Assembly: GCF_001270495.1 (NCBI RefSeq)
Contig: NZ_LGUR01000202.1
Span: forward strand, 1 to 64,000
Length of the DNA stretch: 64,000 nt
Source: Streptomyces viridochromogenes
GTDB taxonomy: Bacteria > Actinomycetota > Actinomycetes > Streptomycetales > Streptomycetaceae
Reading direction: 5' to 3'
Part shown: one piece after another, positions 38,254 to 47,121 of the stretch
How the letters are laid out: the number at the start of each line of letters is the position of its first letter
Position numbering within the stretch: the first letter of the stretch is position 1
The notes under the pieces: model-generated
What the model saw: only the letters and a program-made list of their open reading frames with translations
Told to the model about the DNA's origin: nothing
Database searches by the model: none
Position numbers and translations under genes: made by a program

Positions 38254-39221
38254 CGCGATCCCTCCCCGAAAGCGTGCCCCGTCCGCTCATCGGGAACGCT
38301 CCCCGCCTCGAGCTCCCGCACCATCGTCAGGTAGGTGTCCTCCAGGCTCGCCCGGCGCACCTCCAGCCCGCCGATCGCCTCGCCGTGCTCCTCGAACAGC
38401 CGACGGACGAACCGGGTGGGCTCGGCCGTCGCCTCCTCGAAGGGCCGCCCGTCCCGCGTCCAGCGCACAGTGGCCTCGGCCGACGCCTGCCGCGACAGCT
38501 CCTCGGCCGAGCCATCGGCCACGATCCGGCCACCGGCCAGAATCAGGATCCGGTCGGCGAGCCTCTCCGCCTCGGCAAGGTCGTGCGTAGTCAGCAGAAC
38601 AGTGGTGTTCTCGTCCGCCAGCCCGCGTACCAGGCCGTGGAACTCATTCCTCGCCTCCGGGTCCAGACCAGCCGTCGGCTCGTCCAAAAACAGCACCTCG
38701 GGTCTGCCTACGATGCCGACGGCCACGTCGAAACGCCTGCGCTGCCCGCCGGACAGAGTTCCGACCCGCTTGTCCGCCTGCTCGGTCAGACCCACTGCGG
38801 CGAGGAGCTCGTCAACATCCCACGGCCGCCGCACGAGGGCCGTGGAGTACGGCGCGTAGTACGAGCCAAGATGGGCCAGCAGTTCCCGCACCCGCCACTT
38901 GCCGTGGTCGCGCCAGGACTGCAACACGATGCCCAGGCGCGCACGCCACCGCTCGTCCCCGCCTGCCGGATCGGTGCCTAGGACGGTCACGTCACCGGCC
39001 GATCGCATCCGGAAGCCTTCCAGGACCTCGATCGTGGTCGTCTTGCCCGCGCCGTTCGGGCCTAGCAGCAGGACGACTTCGCCTCGCCGGGCCGTGAAGC
39101 CGACACCCTTCAATACGTCCTGGTTGCGGTAGCGCATCCGCAGATCCCGTACGTCGATGACCGTGTCGCTCTCTGGCGGTGGGCTGCTCCCAACTCCGGA
39201 TAAGGCGTGAGCGGTCGTCAT
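38250..39221 (-). CDS. ABC transporter ATP-binding protein, drug-export type
   Basis: 323 residues. Walker A GPNGAGKTTTIEVLEG, signature LSGGQRRRFDVAV, Walker B VLFLDEPTAGLDPEA, H-loop TTHDLAEAE. The C-terminal extension (ATVRWTRDGRPFEEATAEPTRFV) is usual in DrrA-like ATPases. With the following permease it forms an exporter of unknown substrate. A palindrome at 39371-39385 is the likely control site, but no regulator gene adjoins. Confidence 0.9.
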   Translation of the reverse strand: MTTAHALSGVGSSPPPESDTVIDVRDLRMRYRNQDVLKGVGFTARRGEVVLLLGPNGAGKTTTIEVLEGFRMRSAGDVTVLGTDPAGGDERWRARLGIVLQSWRDHGKWRVRELLAHLGSYYAPYSTALVRRPWDVDELLAAVGLTEQADKRVGTLSGGQRRRFDVAVGIVGRPEVLFLDEPTAGLDPEARNEFHGLVRGLADENTTVLLTTHDLAEAERLADRILILAGGRIVADGSAEELSRQASAEATVRWTRDGRPFEEATAEPTRFVRRLFEEHGEAIGGLEVRRASLEDTYLTMVRELEAGSVPDERTGHAFGEGSR

Positions 39222-39370
39222 CGGTGTTCCCCCGTCCGTCTCGTGGTCCGTTCTCTGGGATCAGGGGCCGGAGGCCGCGCCGAACGTCCGTGGTCATGGG
39301 ACGTGTCTACGGCTGTGGCTGCCGTTGCCACCTGGCAGCAGCGATTCGGGCCCTCCCGGACGAACACATT

Positions 39371-39385
39371 ACCGAACGGTTCAGT
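39371..39385. promoter_or_regulatory. Palindromic operator upstream of ABC exporter
   Basis: ACCGAAC-G-GTTCAGT, 6 of 7 positions symmetric, 150 bp upstream of the ATPase start. Its shape is typical of TetR-family operators for exporter genes. The rest of 39222-39528 shows nothing else. Confidence 0.4.
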
Positions 39386-39528
39386 TATCTCATCGTGTTC
39401 CACCGACCCGGCGAACGTTCCCGGTCAGAGCACTAGCTCGTCCTCCGGGGCCGTTCTATGCATCGGGGCGCCGCTGACGTTGTCGAGCAGGGCAACTGGT
39501 GCAGTGGCCGGACGACTGTTGCGCGAGG

Positions 39529-40371
39529 TCAGATGGCGAACAGCGAGTGGAGGGCCGGGGGAGGGATGCCAGGGGCACTCATCAGGTGCCACTGGCAATC
39601 TGCGACTCGCCCAGCGAGGGCGCGGAACGTCTCTCGCACAAGGAGTAGTGAGAGCGCGGAGTTAGCGCAGTCGACGAGAGTCCATCTGCGGTGGCGCAAC
39701 TCGGCGAGCAGGTAGAGCGTGCCGCTCGGCAACCATCGGATCTGCACCCACTCGCTCACCGCGTCGCCAGGCTGCCCGGCCGTCGAGTTCAGCTTCGACC
39801 TGCTCGGTCAGGTCCAGGGCCCACGGTGGACGGACTCCCCCGGCCTGTGGCGGCGCGAAGATCGTCGAGGGGAACGGCGGCGGCCAGGTCGGGGAGGGTG
39901 CTGCAGATGTCCCCATCGGGAAACAGGGTGAATCCCCCTCCCCATCGAAGACGGCATCGGAGGCCTCCGGTACGTCCTCGGCGATGGACTCGGCCAGGGA
40001 CGCTACGGGATTCGCCCCTGTGTCCGGCTGCACGGTGCGGCAATGTCCCCAAGGCCCTGCGGCGTGATCGAAGAGCCTCCGCTGAGCAGCACAGTCACGG
40101 CCGCGTGGGTGGCGTCCTTCGGCGTAAACGGTAGGGGGCCAGGGTTGTTGTCCAGGGCGGCGAGTTCCTTCGGCGGCCATTCGCCCCCGGCATCGCGGAT
40201 GTAGCGGGCGATGCGCTCATTGATCCGCCTTGCCCGGGCCGGGACCAGGGTCCTGCTCGTGGTAGCGGCAACTGCCTCCTCAAGGCGCGGGTCGATGTTG
40301 CGCGTGAGTGCTTCGTCGTCACGGCACGGGAAGAGTTGAGCGGGCGTTGACGGGCCTAAAGCGTGTTGCAC
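39529..40371 (-). pseudogene. Degenerate reading frame(s), cut by IS5-type element
   Basis: Unrecognised. A minus frame of 122 codons (40003-40371; e.g. PRLEEAVAATTSRTLVPARARRINERIARYIRD, EWPPKELAALDNN) begins inside the end of the neighbouring IS, so its natural start is lost. Past its stop, coding-like sequence continues in other frames (FTLFPDGDICSTLPDLAAA at about 39900; ALDLTEQVEAELDGRAAW at about 39780; a 76-codon frame 39529-39759 with EWVQIRWLPSGTLYLLAELRHRRW). This pattern suggests one decayed gene, or two small ones. No family assigned. Confidence 0.35.
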
Positions 40372-41222
40372 AAGCCTGTGTTCGGGCAGGTCGCAGCCCG
40401 TGAGCGGGGTTGTCTGCTCATGAGGCGAGGGCGAGGTTGTGCATGTGGGCGACGGCCTGGACTGCGTGATGGAGGCCGTCGCCGCGCTGGCGGCAGTCGC
40501 GGAGGATCTTGTAGTTCTTCATGCGGCCGATGACGTGTTCCACGCGAGCACGGACCTTGCGGTGGGCGGTGTTGTCGTCCTCTTCGCCTGGGAGCAGAGC
40601 CCGTCCGGGGCGTTTGCGGCGCGGTACCGCCATCCCGCAGTTGAGATAGGCACCGTCGCCCAGAACGGTCACACCCTCGCAGTGCCGGCTCAGCCCGGAT
40701 GTGCGCCAGGCGTGGGCATCCGCGGTGGTGCCCGGCACCGGCCGCGCGGCCGCGATCACCAGCCTGGTGTCGGCGTCCACGATGACCTGCACATTCGCAG
40801 AGAATCGGTAGTTGTGGCTGGAAGCCGCCACACTCCGGTCACGGACCGGGATCAGTGTGCCGTCCACGATCCACAACCGTTCTGCCGCATCGGCCGGGCG
40901 GGCGACGGGTTCGAGCGCGAGCAGAGGGCTCAGCCGTTGGATGCCCCGGCACACCGTGGAGGAGGAGACATCGAACAGCGGGCCGAGCTGCCGCATCGTA
41001 AGGTTCGTGCGGTAGTACCCCGCGACCATCAGCACCCGCTCGGCCAGCGGCAGCGACCACGGCCGGCCCCGCAAGGTGCCGTTGCCGCCCCGCTCCCGCA
41101 CCACCTTGAGCAGACGCGCAAACTGCGTCACCTGCAACCCGGTGAACGTCTCCACCCACACCCGCTCAGCCCTTAACACCCCAGCCATACAACGGAGATG
41201 CCCAGCTCAGAGCCTTGCAACA
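40364..41222 (-). mobile_element. IS5-type insertion sequence 1
   Basis: About 859 bp. Ends share TGTTGCA in inverted orientation (40364-40370 and 41216-41222) with a further GGGCA block about 20 bp in on each side. One intact transposase gene inside. Target duplication not evident. Confidence 0.55.
40418..41188 (-). CDS. IS5-family DDE transposase (DDE_Tnp_4)
   Basis: 256 residues, uninterrupted. N-terminal helix-turn-helix (RGRPWSLPLAERVLMVAGYYRTNLTMRQLGPLFDVSSSTVCRGI). Catalytic acids appear in LWIVDGTLIPV, VTVLGDGAYLNCG and RARVEHVIGRMKNYKIL. Length is normal for the single-frame Streptomyces IS5 group. Same strand as, and paralogous to, the next transposase. Confidence 0.88.
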   Translation of the reverse strand: MAGVLRAERVWVETFTGLQVTQFARLLKVVRERGGNGTLRGRPWSLPLAERVLMVAGYYRTNLTMRQLGPLFDVSSSTVCRGIQRLSPLLALEPVARPADAAERLWIVDGTLIPVRDRSVAASSHNYRFSANVQVIVDADTRLVIAAARPVPGTTADAHAWRTSGLSRHCEGVTVLGDGAYLNCGMAVPRRKRPGRALLPGEEDDNTAHRKVRARVEHVIGRMKNYKILRDCRQRGDGLHHAVQAVAHMHNLALAS

Positions 41223-41228
41223 GGCTTC

Positions 41229-42109
41229 AAGGCTTGTCCCGCAATGATCGGTTGGGCGAGTCAGATGTGTGGCTGGGCGTCCTCGGTCTATCCGGCGAGG
41301 GCGAGGTTGTGGAGGTGGGCGATACCGAGAATCGCGTGGTGAACGCCGTCGCCCTTGAGGCGGCAGTCGCGCAGGATCTTCGATCCCTTCATTCGGGCGA
41401 AGGTGTGCTCAACGCGGGCGCGGACCTTGCGGTGTGAGCGGTTGTGTTCCTCTTTCCAGCCCGGGAGTTCGCTCTGGCCGGGTTCGCGACGGTGCGGGAT
41501 GATCAGCCCGGTGCCGTGGTAGCCACCGTCGGCGATTACTGTCGTCTGGCCGACAGCGGCCTTCGCACCGGACAACTCCCATGCCTTGCAGTCGTTGCGG
41601 TTGCCGAGCAGGGGCTGGCCGGCCGTGACCACGAGGCGGGTGTCGGCTTCGATGACGACCTGGTGGTTCGTGGAGTACCGGTAGTTCTTCGACTGCTCGG
41701 CCACCGAGCGATCACGCGTGGGCACCAGGGTGCCGTCCACGATGAGGACGGTGCCCTTGCGGAACCGCTTGCGTGGCTGGAGGGCGAGCATCGGCCCGAG
41801 GTGGTCGATGACACGGTCTGCAGCGGACTTCGAAATGCCGAACAACAGGGCCAGTTGACGCAAGGTCAGGTTGGTGCGCCAATAGGTGGTCACGAGTAGC
41901 ACTCGGTCTTCCAGAGGAAGTTTCCACGGCCGCCCCCGCGCGGGCGCAGCCGCGTTCTCGCGGCGCACTGCGGCCACCAAACGAGTGAAGAGCCGTGGGG
42001 TAAGTCCTGTGAACGGGGCTGTCCAACGTCTCTGATGCTGTGATCACACCTGCCACGATCGGGATCGTCGCACACCAAGATCAGTTATGGGGTGCCTTTT
42101 GAGGGCCGG
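41229..42109 (-). mobile_element. IS5-type insertion sequence 2, abutting the first
   Basis: Only 6 bp separate it from element 1. The left end AAGGCTTGTCCCGCAA-TGATC (41229-41249) resembles the inverted right end AAGGCACCCCATAACTGATC (about 42090-42109). The right boundary is less certain than the left. Its transposase frame is broken near the N-terminus. Confidence 0.5.
41288..42056 (-). pseudogene. IS5-family transposase with N-terminal frameshift
   Basis: The frame from GTG 42056 reads MAGVITASETLDSP as in its paralogue (MAGV...), then leaves phase at a run of four C (42015-42018, plus-strand G). One base later, the correct frame gives PFTGLTPRLFTRLVAAVRREN and continues to 41288 with RGRPWKLPLEDRVLLVTTYWRTNLTLRQLALLFG, LIVDGTLVPT, VIADGGYHGTG, RARVEHTFARMKGSKIL. 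Catalytic acids are intact, so only the start is damaged; programmed frameshifting at the C-run is the alternative. Confidence 0.7.
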
Positions 42110-42117
42110 GCAGTAGG

Positions 42118-42501
42118 TCAAGGGGCCGAGGCGTCGCGGCGGTGATCTCGACTGTCTTCCCGTGGTCCCGGCTCAAGGAGGGCTTCGAGACGCTCTATGT
42201 GGTCCTCGCCCCACTGGCCGAGCGGGGTGAGAGCGGTAAGGAGCGAGTGACCGAACTCGGTCAGTGAGTACTCCACCTTTGGTGGCACCTGGTGATGGAC
42301 CTCACGGTGCACCAGGCCACTGGCCTCCAGCTCCCGCAGATGCAGGATCAGCATCCGCTCACTGATGCCGACCACCGTTCGGCGTAACTCGCCGAAGCGC
42401 AGCGGCCCCTCGCCGAGCCAGAACAGGATCAATCCCTTCCATTTCCCTCCCATGACGTCGATGGCAGCATCCAGGCCGCAGGTATAACTCCGCTTCCGCA
42501 C
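42118..42501 (-). CDS. HxlR-family transcriptional regulator
   Basis: 127 residues from GTG 42501 (AGGGGA 8 nt before). RKRSYTCGLDAAIDVMGGKWKGLILFWLGEGPLRFGELRRTVVGISERMLILHLRELEASGLVHREVHHQVPPKVEYSLTE is a full HxlR winged helix; Cys9-type residue (YTCGLDA) may sense redox or electrophiles. Divergent from the oxidoreductase gene (184 bp apart), its likely target. Confidence 0.9.
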   Translation of the reverse strand: MRKRSYTCGLDAAIDVMGGKWKGLILFWLGEGPLRFGELRRTVVGISERMLILHLRELEASGLVHREVHHQVPPKVEYSLTEFGHSLLTALTPLGQWGEDHIERLEALLEPGPREDSRDHRRDASAP

Positions 42502-42684
42502 CAGCGCTTCCCCTAACAAAACTGTGGGTACCAGACAGAATTGTAGGTACTTGTAGAAGTGTTGGTGCCGCCGCAGCATGGATCAGGCGTCGCACCGAGG
42601 GGGCAGCAACTCCCTGCCGTGGGATGCCAGCTATTCGACCCATTTCGCGCTTCAGATGCATCGGCATCAGGCAGGAGCAAACGT

Positions 42685-43575
42685 ATGACCGGGCACCACC
42701 GCACTCCCGTGACCGTCGTCGGGCTGGGCTCGATGGGCAGCGCATTGGCTGAGGCATTCATTGACGCCGGACACCGGACCACCGTCTGGAACAGAACAGC
42801 ATCGAAGGCCGTGCCGCTCGTGTCCAAGGGCGCTGTTCACGCGCAGACGATGGACGAGGCAGTCGCGGCGAGTCCGCTGATCATCGCCTGTCTGACCACA
42901 TACGAGAGCACCATCGAGGCTCTGGAACCGGCCACTGCCACGCTCAAGGGGCGGGCCCTTGTGAGCCTGAGCAGCGGTTCGCCAGCCGGCGCCCGTCAGA
43001 TGGCCGAATGGGCGCTCGGGCACGGTGCGCGTTACCTCGGCGGGGCGATCAAGAACGTGCCGTCTGCCGTCGGAGCTGAGGACACCCTCCTGTATTACGG
43101 CGGCGACAACACCGTCTTCGACGAGTTCGAATCGACGCTGCGGGTGTTGGGCGGTGACACCGTCTACCTCGGTACCGACGCCGATCTCGCTGCCCTGTAC
43201 GAGATGGCGGTGGGCGGCACCCTGTTGCCCGCGCTCGTCGGCTTCTTCCAGGGTGCTGCAGTGGTGCAGGCGCGTGGCCTTGAGGTGGCCTCCATGGTGC
43301 GGTTCAGCATCAAGTGGTTCGAGATGATCAACTCGGTGCTGCCGGTCTTCGCAGAGGAGATTGACTGCGGCGACTACAGCAAGCCCGCGTCCTCGGTAAG
43401 TCTGTTCCTGGCCGGAGCCGCGCATGACGAGGAACTCGGCAAAGAAGCGAACCTCGACATGGAGTGGCACAAGCCCTTCCATGACTTGCTGAAGCGAGCC
43501 GTCGAGGCCGGCTACGGCGACCACAGCATCTCCGCCCTGACAGAGATACTCAAGAACCCGGCGCCGACCGAATAA
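42685..43575 (+). CDS. NADPH-dependent imine-reductase-like oxidoreductase
   Basis: 296 residues from ATG 42685 (GCAGGAG upstream). Rossmann motif VTVVGLGSMGSALAEAFIDAGH then TTVWNRTASKA, followed by GGAIKNVPSAVGAEDTLLYYGGD and a helical C-terminal half (EMAVGGTLLPALVGFFQGAAVVQARGLEV). This is the 6-phosphogluconate/hydroxyisobutyrate dehydrogenase superfamily, closest in pattern to Streptomyces imine reductases. Substrate unknown. Adjacent to a HxlR gene and bounded by IS ends. Confidence 0.8.
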   Translation: MTGHHRTPVTVVGLGSMGSALAEAFIDAGHRTTVWNRTASKAVPLVSKGAVHAQTMDEAVAASPLIIACLTTYESTIEALEPATATLKGRALVSLSSGSPAGARQMAEWALGHGARYLGGAIKNVPSAVGAEDTLLYYGGDNTVFDEFESTLRVLGGDTVYLGTDADLAALYEMAVGGTLLPALVGFFQGAAVVQARGLEVASMVRFSIKWFEMINSVLPVFAEEIDCGDYSKPASSVSLFLAGAAHDEELGKEANLDMEWHKPFHDLLKRAVEAGYGDHSISALTEILKNPAPTE

Positions 43576-43903
43576 CCCGGGGACGCACACAACTTGTGAG
43601 GGAAGGGGATCAATCACCCAGCCACCCGGATCGCAGGCCGGCACGCCCAACTACAGCCATACCAAACTGCTGCGACACCCGCTGGGGCAGGGAGTAACGC
43701 TAGATTCCGGGCGCCCCGTTGGAGGGCACGCGCATCCCGGCAACCGTCATCTCAGTTACGGGACAACCCTTAGCATGCCGAATTAGGGAGTGGATGCGAA
43801 CGCCCTTGCCTCGCCGGTGGGCAACTCCGCGAGGTCTCGCCGAACCTTGATCTCCCCGAGGGGCAAAAAATGCGGCAGAGGCACGGGGTGAGTCGGCGAA
43901 GGT
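43576..43903. other. Intergenic region with an isolated IS-end-like sequence
   Basis: No gene seen. TTACGGGACAACCCTT at 43756-43771 is the inverted counterpart (14 of 16 bases) of AAGGCTTGTCCCGCAA at 41229-41244, the left end of IS5-type element 2. It marks either a second, lost IS copy or the far end of a larger mobile unit. Confidence 0.5.
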
Positions 43904-45589
43904 TCAGTGGTCAATGTCGTCGAAAAGGCTGCGCTGTTCTGATATCGGTTGGGTGCTTCGCGAGGTCTCTCGCCGGTAGGGGGGAGGATCGGGAGTCAGG
44001 TCACGAGGGGCCTTCTCTGGAGCCTCGCGGACCTGACAATAGATGTCACGTGCCTGATCGAACTTACGGGCTGTGTCATCGTCGAGCCGTCGCTTGAAAG
44101 CTTCGCTGTACCAGAACAGCGCGTCATCGACAGGGTCGCTGTCTGTGTCACCACCGAATTCCGAGGCCCAGTCATCTACGCGCCGTTCGAGGCGCCGAAC
44201 GAGCTCACGGCGTACGTGTTCGAACAGGCTCTCGCGTTCTTCATCGGTGAGGAGGACGTGCCGCGCCTCCTTCTGCCAGTCGTCGTCTTCGATCCATGAG
44301 GCGTCAGGTGCCGTGACGGCGAGGTCCGTCATGTGTGAGATCGCCTCCTGCCTGATGTCTTCAGGGAGCAGGCCCGCGCGGTGGAGGCGGGCCAGTACCC
44401 GTGGACGGAGATCGTCTTTGACCGGTACTTCGAAGTCCACAAGCAGCGCGTGAAGTTCGGGATCCTCTACGAGGTAGGCGCGCAGGAAGCCGTCGCTGCT
44501 GTTCCGCGACAAGTAGGAGAGGATGCTTTGCTCACGCTCGTACTCATCCCAAAACACTGCGTGCGGGTCGCGGCGATGTCGGAGCAGCGGGAAGATCCGC
44601 TGGGCCGTCGCTTGGTACAGAGGTGACGGAATGCGCAGGAGGGTGCCCTGACGTTGCTCGCTGCCGTCGGGCAGGCAGTCCGTGCGGGAGAGCAGGGCCT
44701 CGTCGGTCATTCCGGTGAGGACGATGGGAAGCAGGTGACTCTGGGTGGTCAGCCAGGCGGCGAAGCCCTCCCAGAGAGTGGGGTGATGGAATGACCAATA
44801 CGCTTGCCCGTCAAGGGCGGTCGTCTCGGTGAGGAAGGTACCGGTGAGCGTGGCCATGGCCCGGCTGGTGGTGCCGGGTGCGGCGCCAGCCCGCTCGATG
44901 ATGTCGCGCTGGACCTGATCAAGGGCTAGGGGACTGGGCAGCCCCTTGTCCTGACCTGTGGCGTACACGAGGGCAAGAGCTGCGTGGGCGTCCACGTCCA
45001 GCTGGTCATAGACATCGATCAGCAATTGCCGGGGGCGGGCCATGAAGGACGTGATGCTCCCGCGGGTCAGGGACAGCCCGGTGGTGAACGCCCGGAGTCC
45101 GAGACGGCGCGCTGCTTCGGGGCGGAATGGCTCGGCGTCGGCGGCGGCCTCGAGGTGCGGCTTCATCTGGCTGAGAACGCCCGCCGACTGGTCGCCGGCA
45201 GCGAGATGGTTGTAGAGGATCTGCTGCCGCTCTGCCCGAGCGAGGTCGGCGACATCGACGGTGACCTGCTGCTCGTTCAGCAGAGGGTAGGCATACGGCT
45301 TCAGCAGGGGCCGGGCTTCGTTGTAGATGTAGTTGCGGGAGGTCAGCACGACCCGGGCCCCGTCCTTCACGGCGCTCATCACGTGCGGCAGGTCCCGCGC
45401 CCAGGCGTGTGTGAGGAGGCGCTCATGGCGGACCGCGCCGAAGGCGTCATCGAGCCAGAAGAACTGATCCTTCTCGTGCGGGTTCCAGCGCTGCACCAGT
45501 TCGTCGGAGGTGCGCGGCTTGATGGCCACGCAGCCTCAGTTGTCGGCGGCACTGATGGCCAGCATCAGGGCGATGACGGATTTACCCAC
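43904..45589 (-). pseudogene. nSTAND3-type NTPase, N-terminus lost and nonsense codon
   Basis: The open frame 43904-45529 encodes 541 residues: KDQFFWLDDAFGAV (Walker B-like), LPHVMSAVKDGARVVLTSRNYIYNEA, VADLARAERQQILYNHLAAG, features of the novel STAND NTPase 3 domain. A GTG at 45529 is only the first start after a stop. Upstream in the same frame comes TGA (45536-45538) where a tryptophan would fit (SAADN-stop-GCVAIKP). Before that is LVGKSVIALMLAISAAD, the end of a Walker A loop, at 45541-45592. Upstream of 45592 homology stops. In intact relatives a nuclease or other effector domain precedes the NTPase, as in many phage-defence proteins; here it is gone. Confidence 0.7.
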
Positions 45590-45788
45590 GAGTCGTGATG
45601 GAGCACACGAAGGTCACTGAAGCGTCGGATGTCCTGTCTCGAGACCAGGCGGCCAGAAGTGGTTTCGGTCAATTCAGGGACATCCAACGAGGCTGCGTAC
45701 ATTGCCGTGTTTGTGGTCTGGCGGTCCGTGCGGCCCACCGTGAAAATGCCCGCCTGTCGATGATTGGGGGGAGTGGGATGGCAGTTGG

Positions 45789-46487
45789 GTGGGGCCTGCG
45801 CTCTCGGGGGCGGACGCGAACGGAGGCGCCGAGTGGCCCGCTGTCCCAGTTCAGGCGAGTCCTGCTGCTGTTGGAGTCAACCGCCATGCGGAGGTGGACC
45901 CAACATCGTCCGAAGCGACCCAGTTGTTGTGTCAGGCGGTATACGCCCGTCCTGACCGGGGGAAGGCCGTCAAGGCATGGTGGCGCAGCATCCGCGGCAA
46001 GACAGGAAAGGCCAAGAAGTCTCGGCGCAGCACCAGACGGCCGATCCATCTAGAGGGCAGCGATGATTGCCCCCCTCTGGGCGAACCGGCCGCGCAATGG
46101 GGTATGGACCACGTGCTGAACGGTCCGTCGCTTCCCGTTCCGTCGTACGGGTTCGACCTGGTTCCGGTGATGGCACACAGCCTTCGTGCGTGGCGCCGCA
46201 AGTGGGTGAGGCACGCATGCATTTTGGTCCTGTGTGGGCTCGCCGCCTATGCGATGCCGTGGGCCTTCTCGATCTGGGCGGTTGCCATCTTCGTCGCGTT
46301 GTTCCTGCCGTGGGCTACCTTCCGCGCGATCCGCAAGGCCGGCTCGGCGAGGTGGACTCCTTCGCGTCGCTTGGCGTATGCCGTGCTGTTCGCCCCGTGG
46401 CTGCTCGCGATATGCACCTGCCGCCCAGATCACGAAGTGCGACTGGAGTACGGGTCAGAACCCAGATTCGGTCCTCCAGCCCGCTGA
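45789..46487 (+). pseudogene. Probable truncated membrane protein gene
   Basis: Frame of up to 232 residues. The middle (HAEVDPTSSEATQLLCQAVYARPDRGKAVKAWW) and the segment PSYGFDLVPVMAHSLRAWRRKWVRHACILVLCGLAAYAMPWAFSIWAVAIFVALFLPW resemble, as I recall, N-terminal parts of larger Streptomyces membrane proteins of unknown role. Two or three helices are present and then the frame ends at the edge of the radical SAM operon. The true start is unclear (GTG 45789 has no good binding site). The flank 45590-45788 shows no gene. Confidence 0.4.
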
Positions 46488-46521
46488 ATATCGCGAAACG
46501 CGGGCAGGACTGTCCGCGTTC

Positions 46522-47121
46522 TCAGACCGTCATTGAAGGAGACGGCCAACGAACCATTCGGTACGGTGCCAGCCAGAAGAACCTGCCGATCCGCAAGGCA
46601 AGACGCTCTTCCAGCAGGGGGGCTATCCGGTTGGCAGTAATGTCCGGGCCTCCCCGATCGAGTTCGCGCAAGGCAGCCATCAGGTTTGGCTCGGTAAGTG
46701 TGTACTTCACCAGGCGACGGCTCCGCCGGTCGCGGATCTGCATAAAGCCAGGCCCCTGTCGCCAACAGCACCGTCCGAGGAAGAAGTCAGCTTGCCAGGC
46801 TTCGATGGCCGTCTGGTCGCAGGATCCGTGCATCGCGCGCGGCGGGTGTAGATGGCTCAGCTCTGTGAGCTCGATCGACGGGTTAAGCCCACCTAGCTCC
46901 CAAATCACTCTCATACCGCGGGCGGACGCAAGTCGTACGATGTCAAGTCCTCGCACATCCAAGGATGAAGGATCGGCGAGGTCGATTGGACGGTTGAATT
47001 CAATGGTGCGAATGCCGGAGCGATAGAGCTCGCACGCCGTGAAGGGGAGCGGCTCGCGTAGGTGGATGAGGAGCCTGTCGCTGCTGCGTTCCGATGAGTG
47101 CTGAGCGGGAGGCTGTATCAT
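46522..47121 (-). CDS. DUF5825-family protein, RiPP-operon accessory
   Basis: 199 residues. Blocks LLIHLREPLPFTACELYRSGIRTIEFNRPIDLADPSS, GMRVIWELGGLNPSIELTELSHLHPP, and LGRCCWRQGPGFMQIRDRRSRRLVKYTLTEP match my memory of DUF5825, which occurs next to RiPP radical SAM C-methyltransferases in actinobacteria. No catalytic motif can be named; binding of the peptide or the maturase is a reasonable guess. Its ATG overlaps the maturase stop by 4 bases. Base composition is lower in GC than the flanks. Confidence 0.7.
   Translation of the reverse strand: MIQPPAQHSSERSSDRLLIHLREPLPFTACELYRSGIRTIEFNRPIDLADPSSLDVRGLDIVRLASARGMRVIWELGGLNPSIELTELSHLHPPRAMHGSCDQTAIEAWQADFFLGRCCWRQGPGFMQIRDRRSRRLVKYTLTEPNLMAALRELDRGGPDITANRIAPLLEERLALRIGRFFWLAPYRMVRWPSPSMTV

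Noticed and set aside
42015..42018. Programmed frameshift for making the IS5-type 2 transposase
   Set aside because: Possible, but the paralogue next to it is in a single frame, so a simple one-base change is the plainer reading.
45595..46053. 152-codon plus frame upstream of the membrane fragment
   Set aside because: Composition random for high GC, no domain and no binding site; probably chance.
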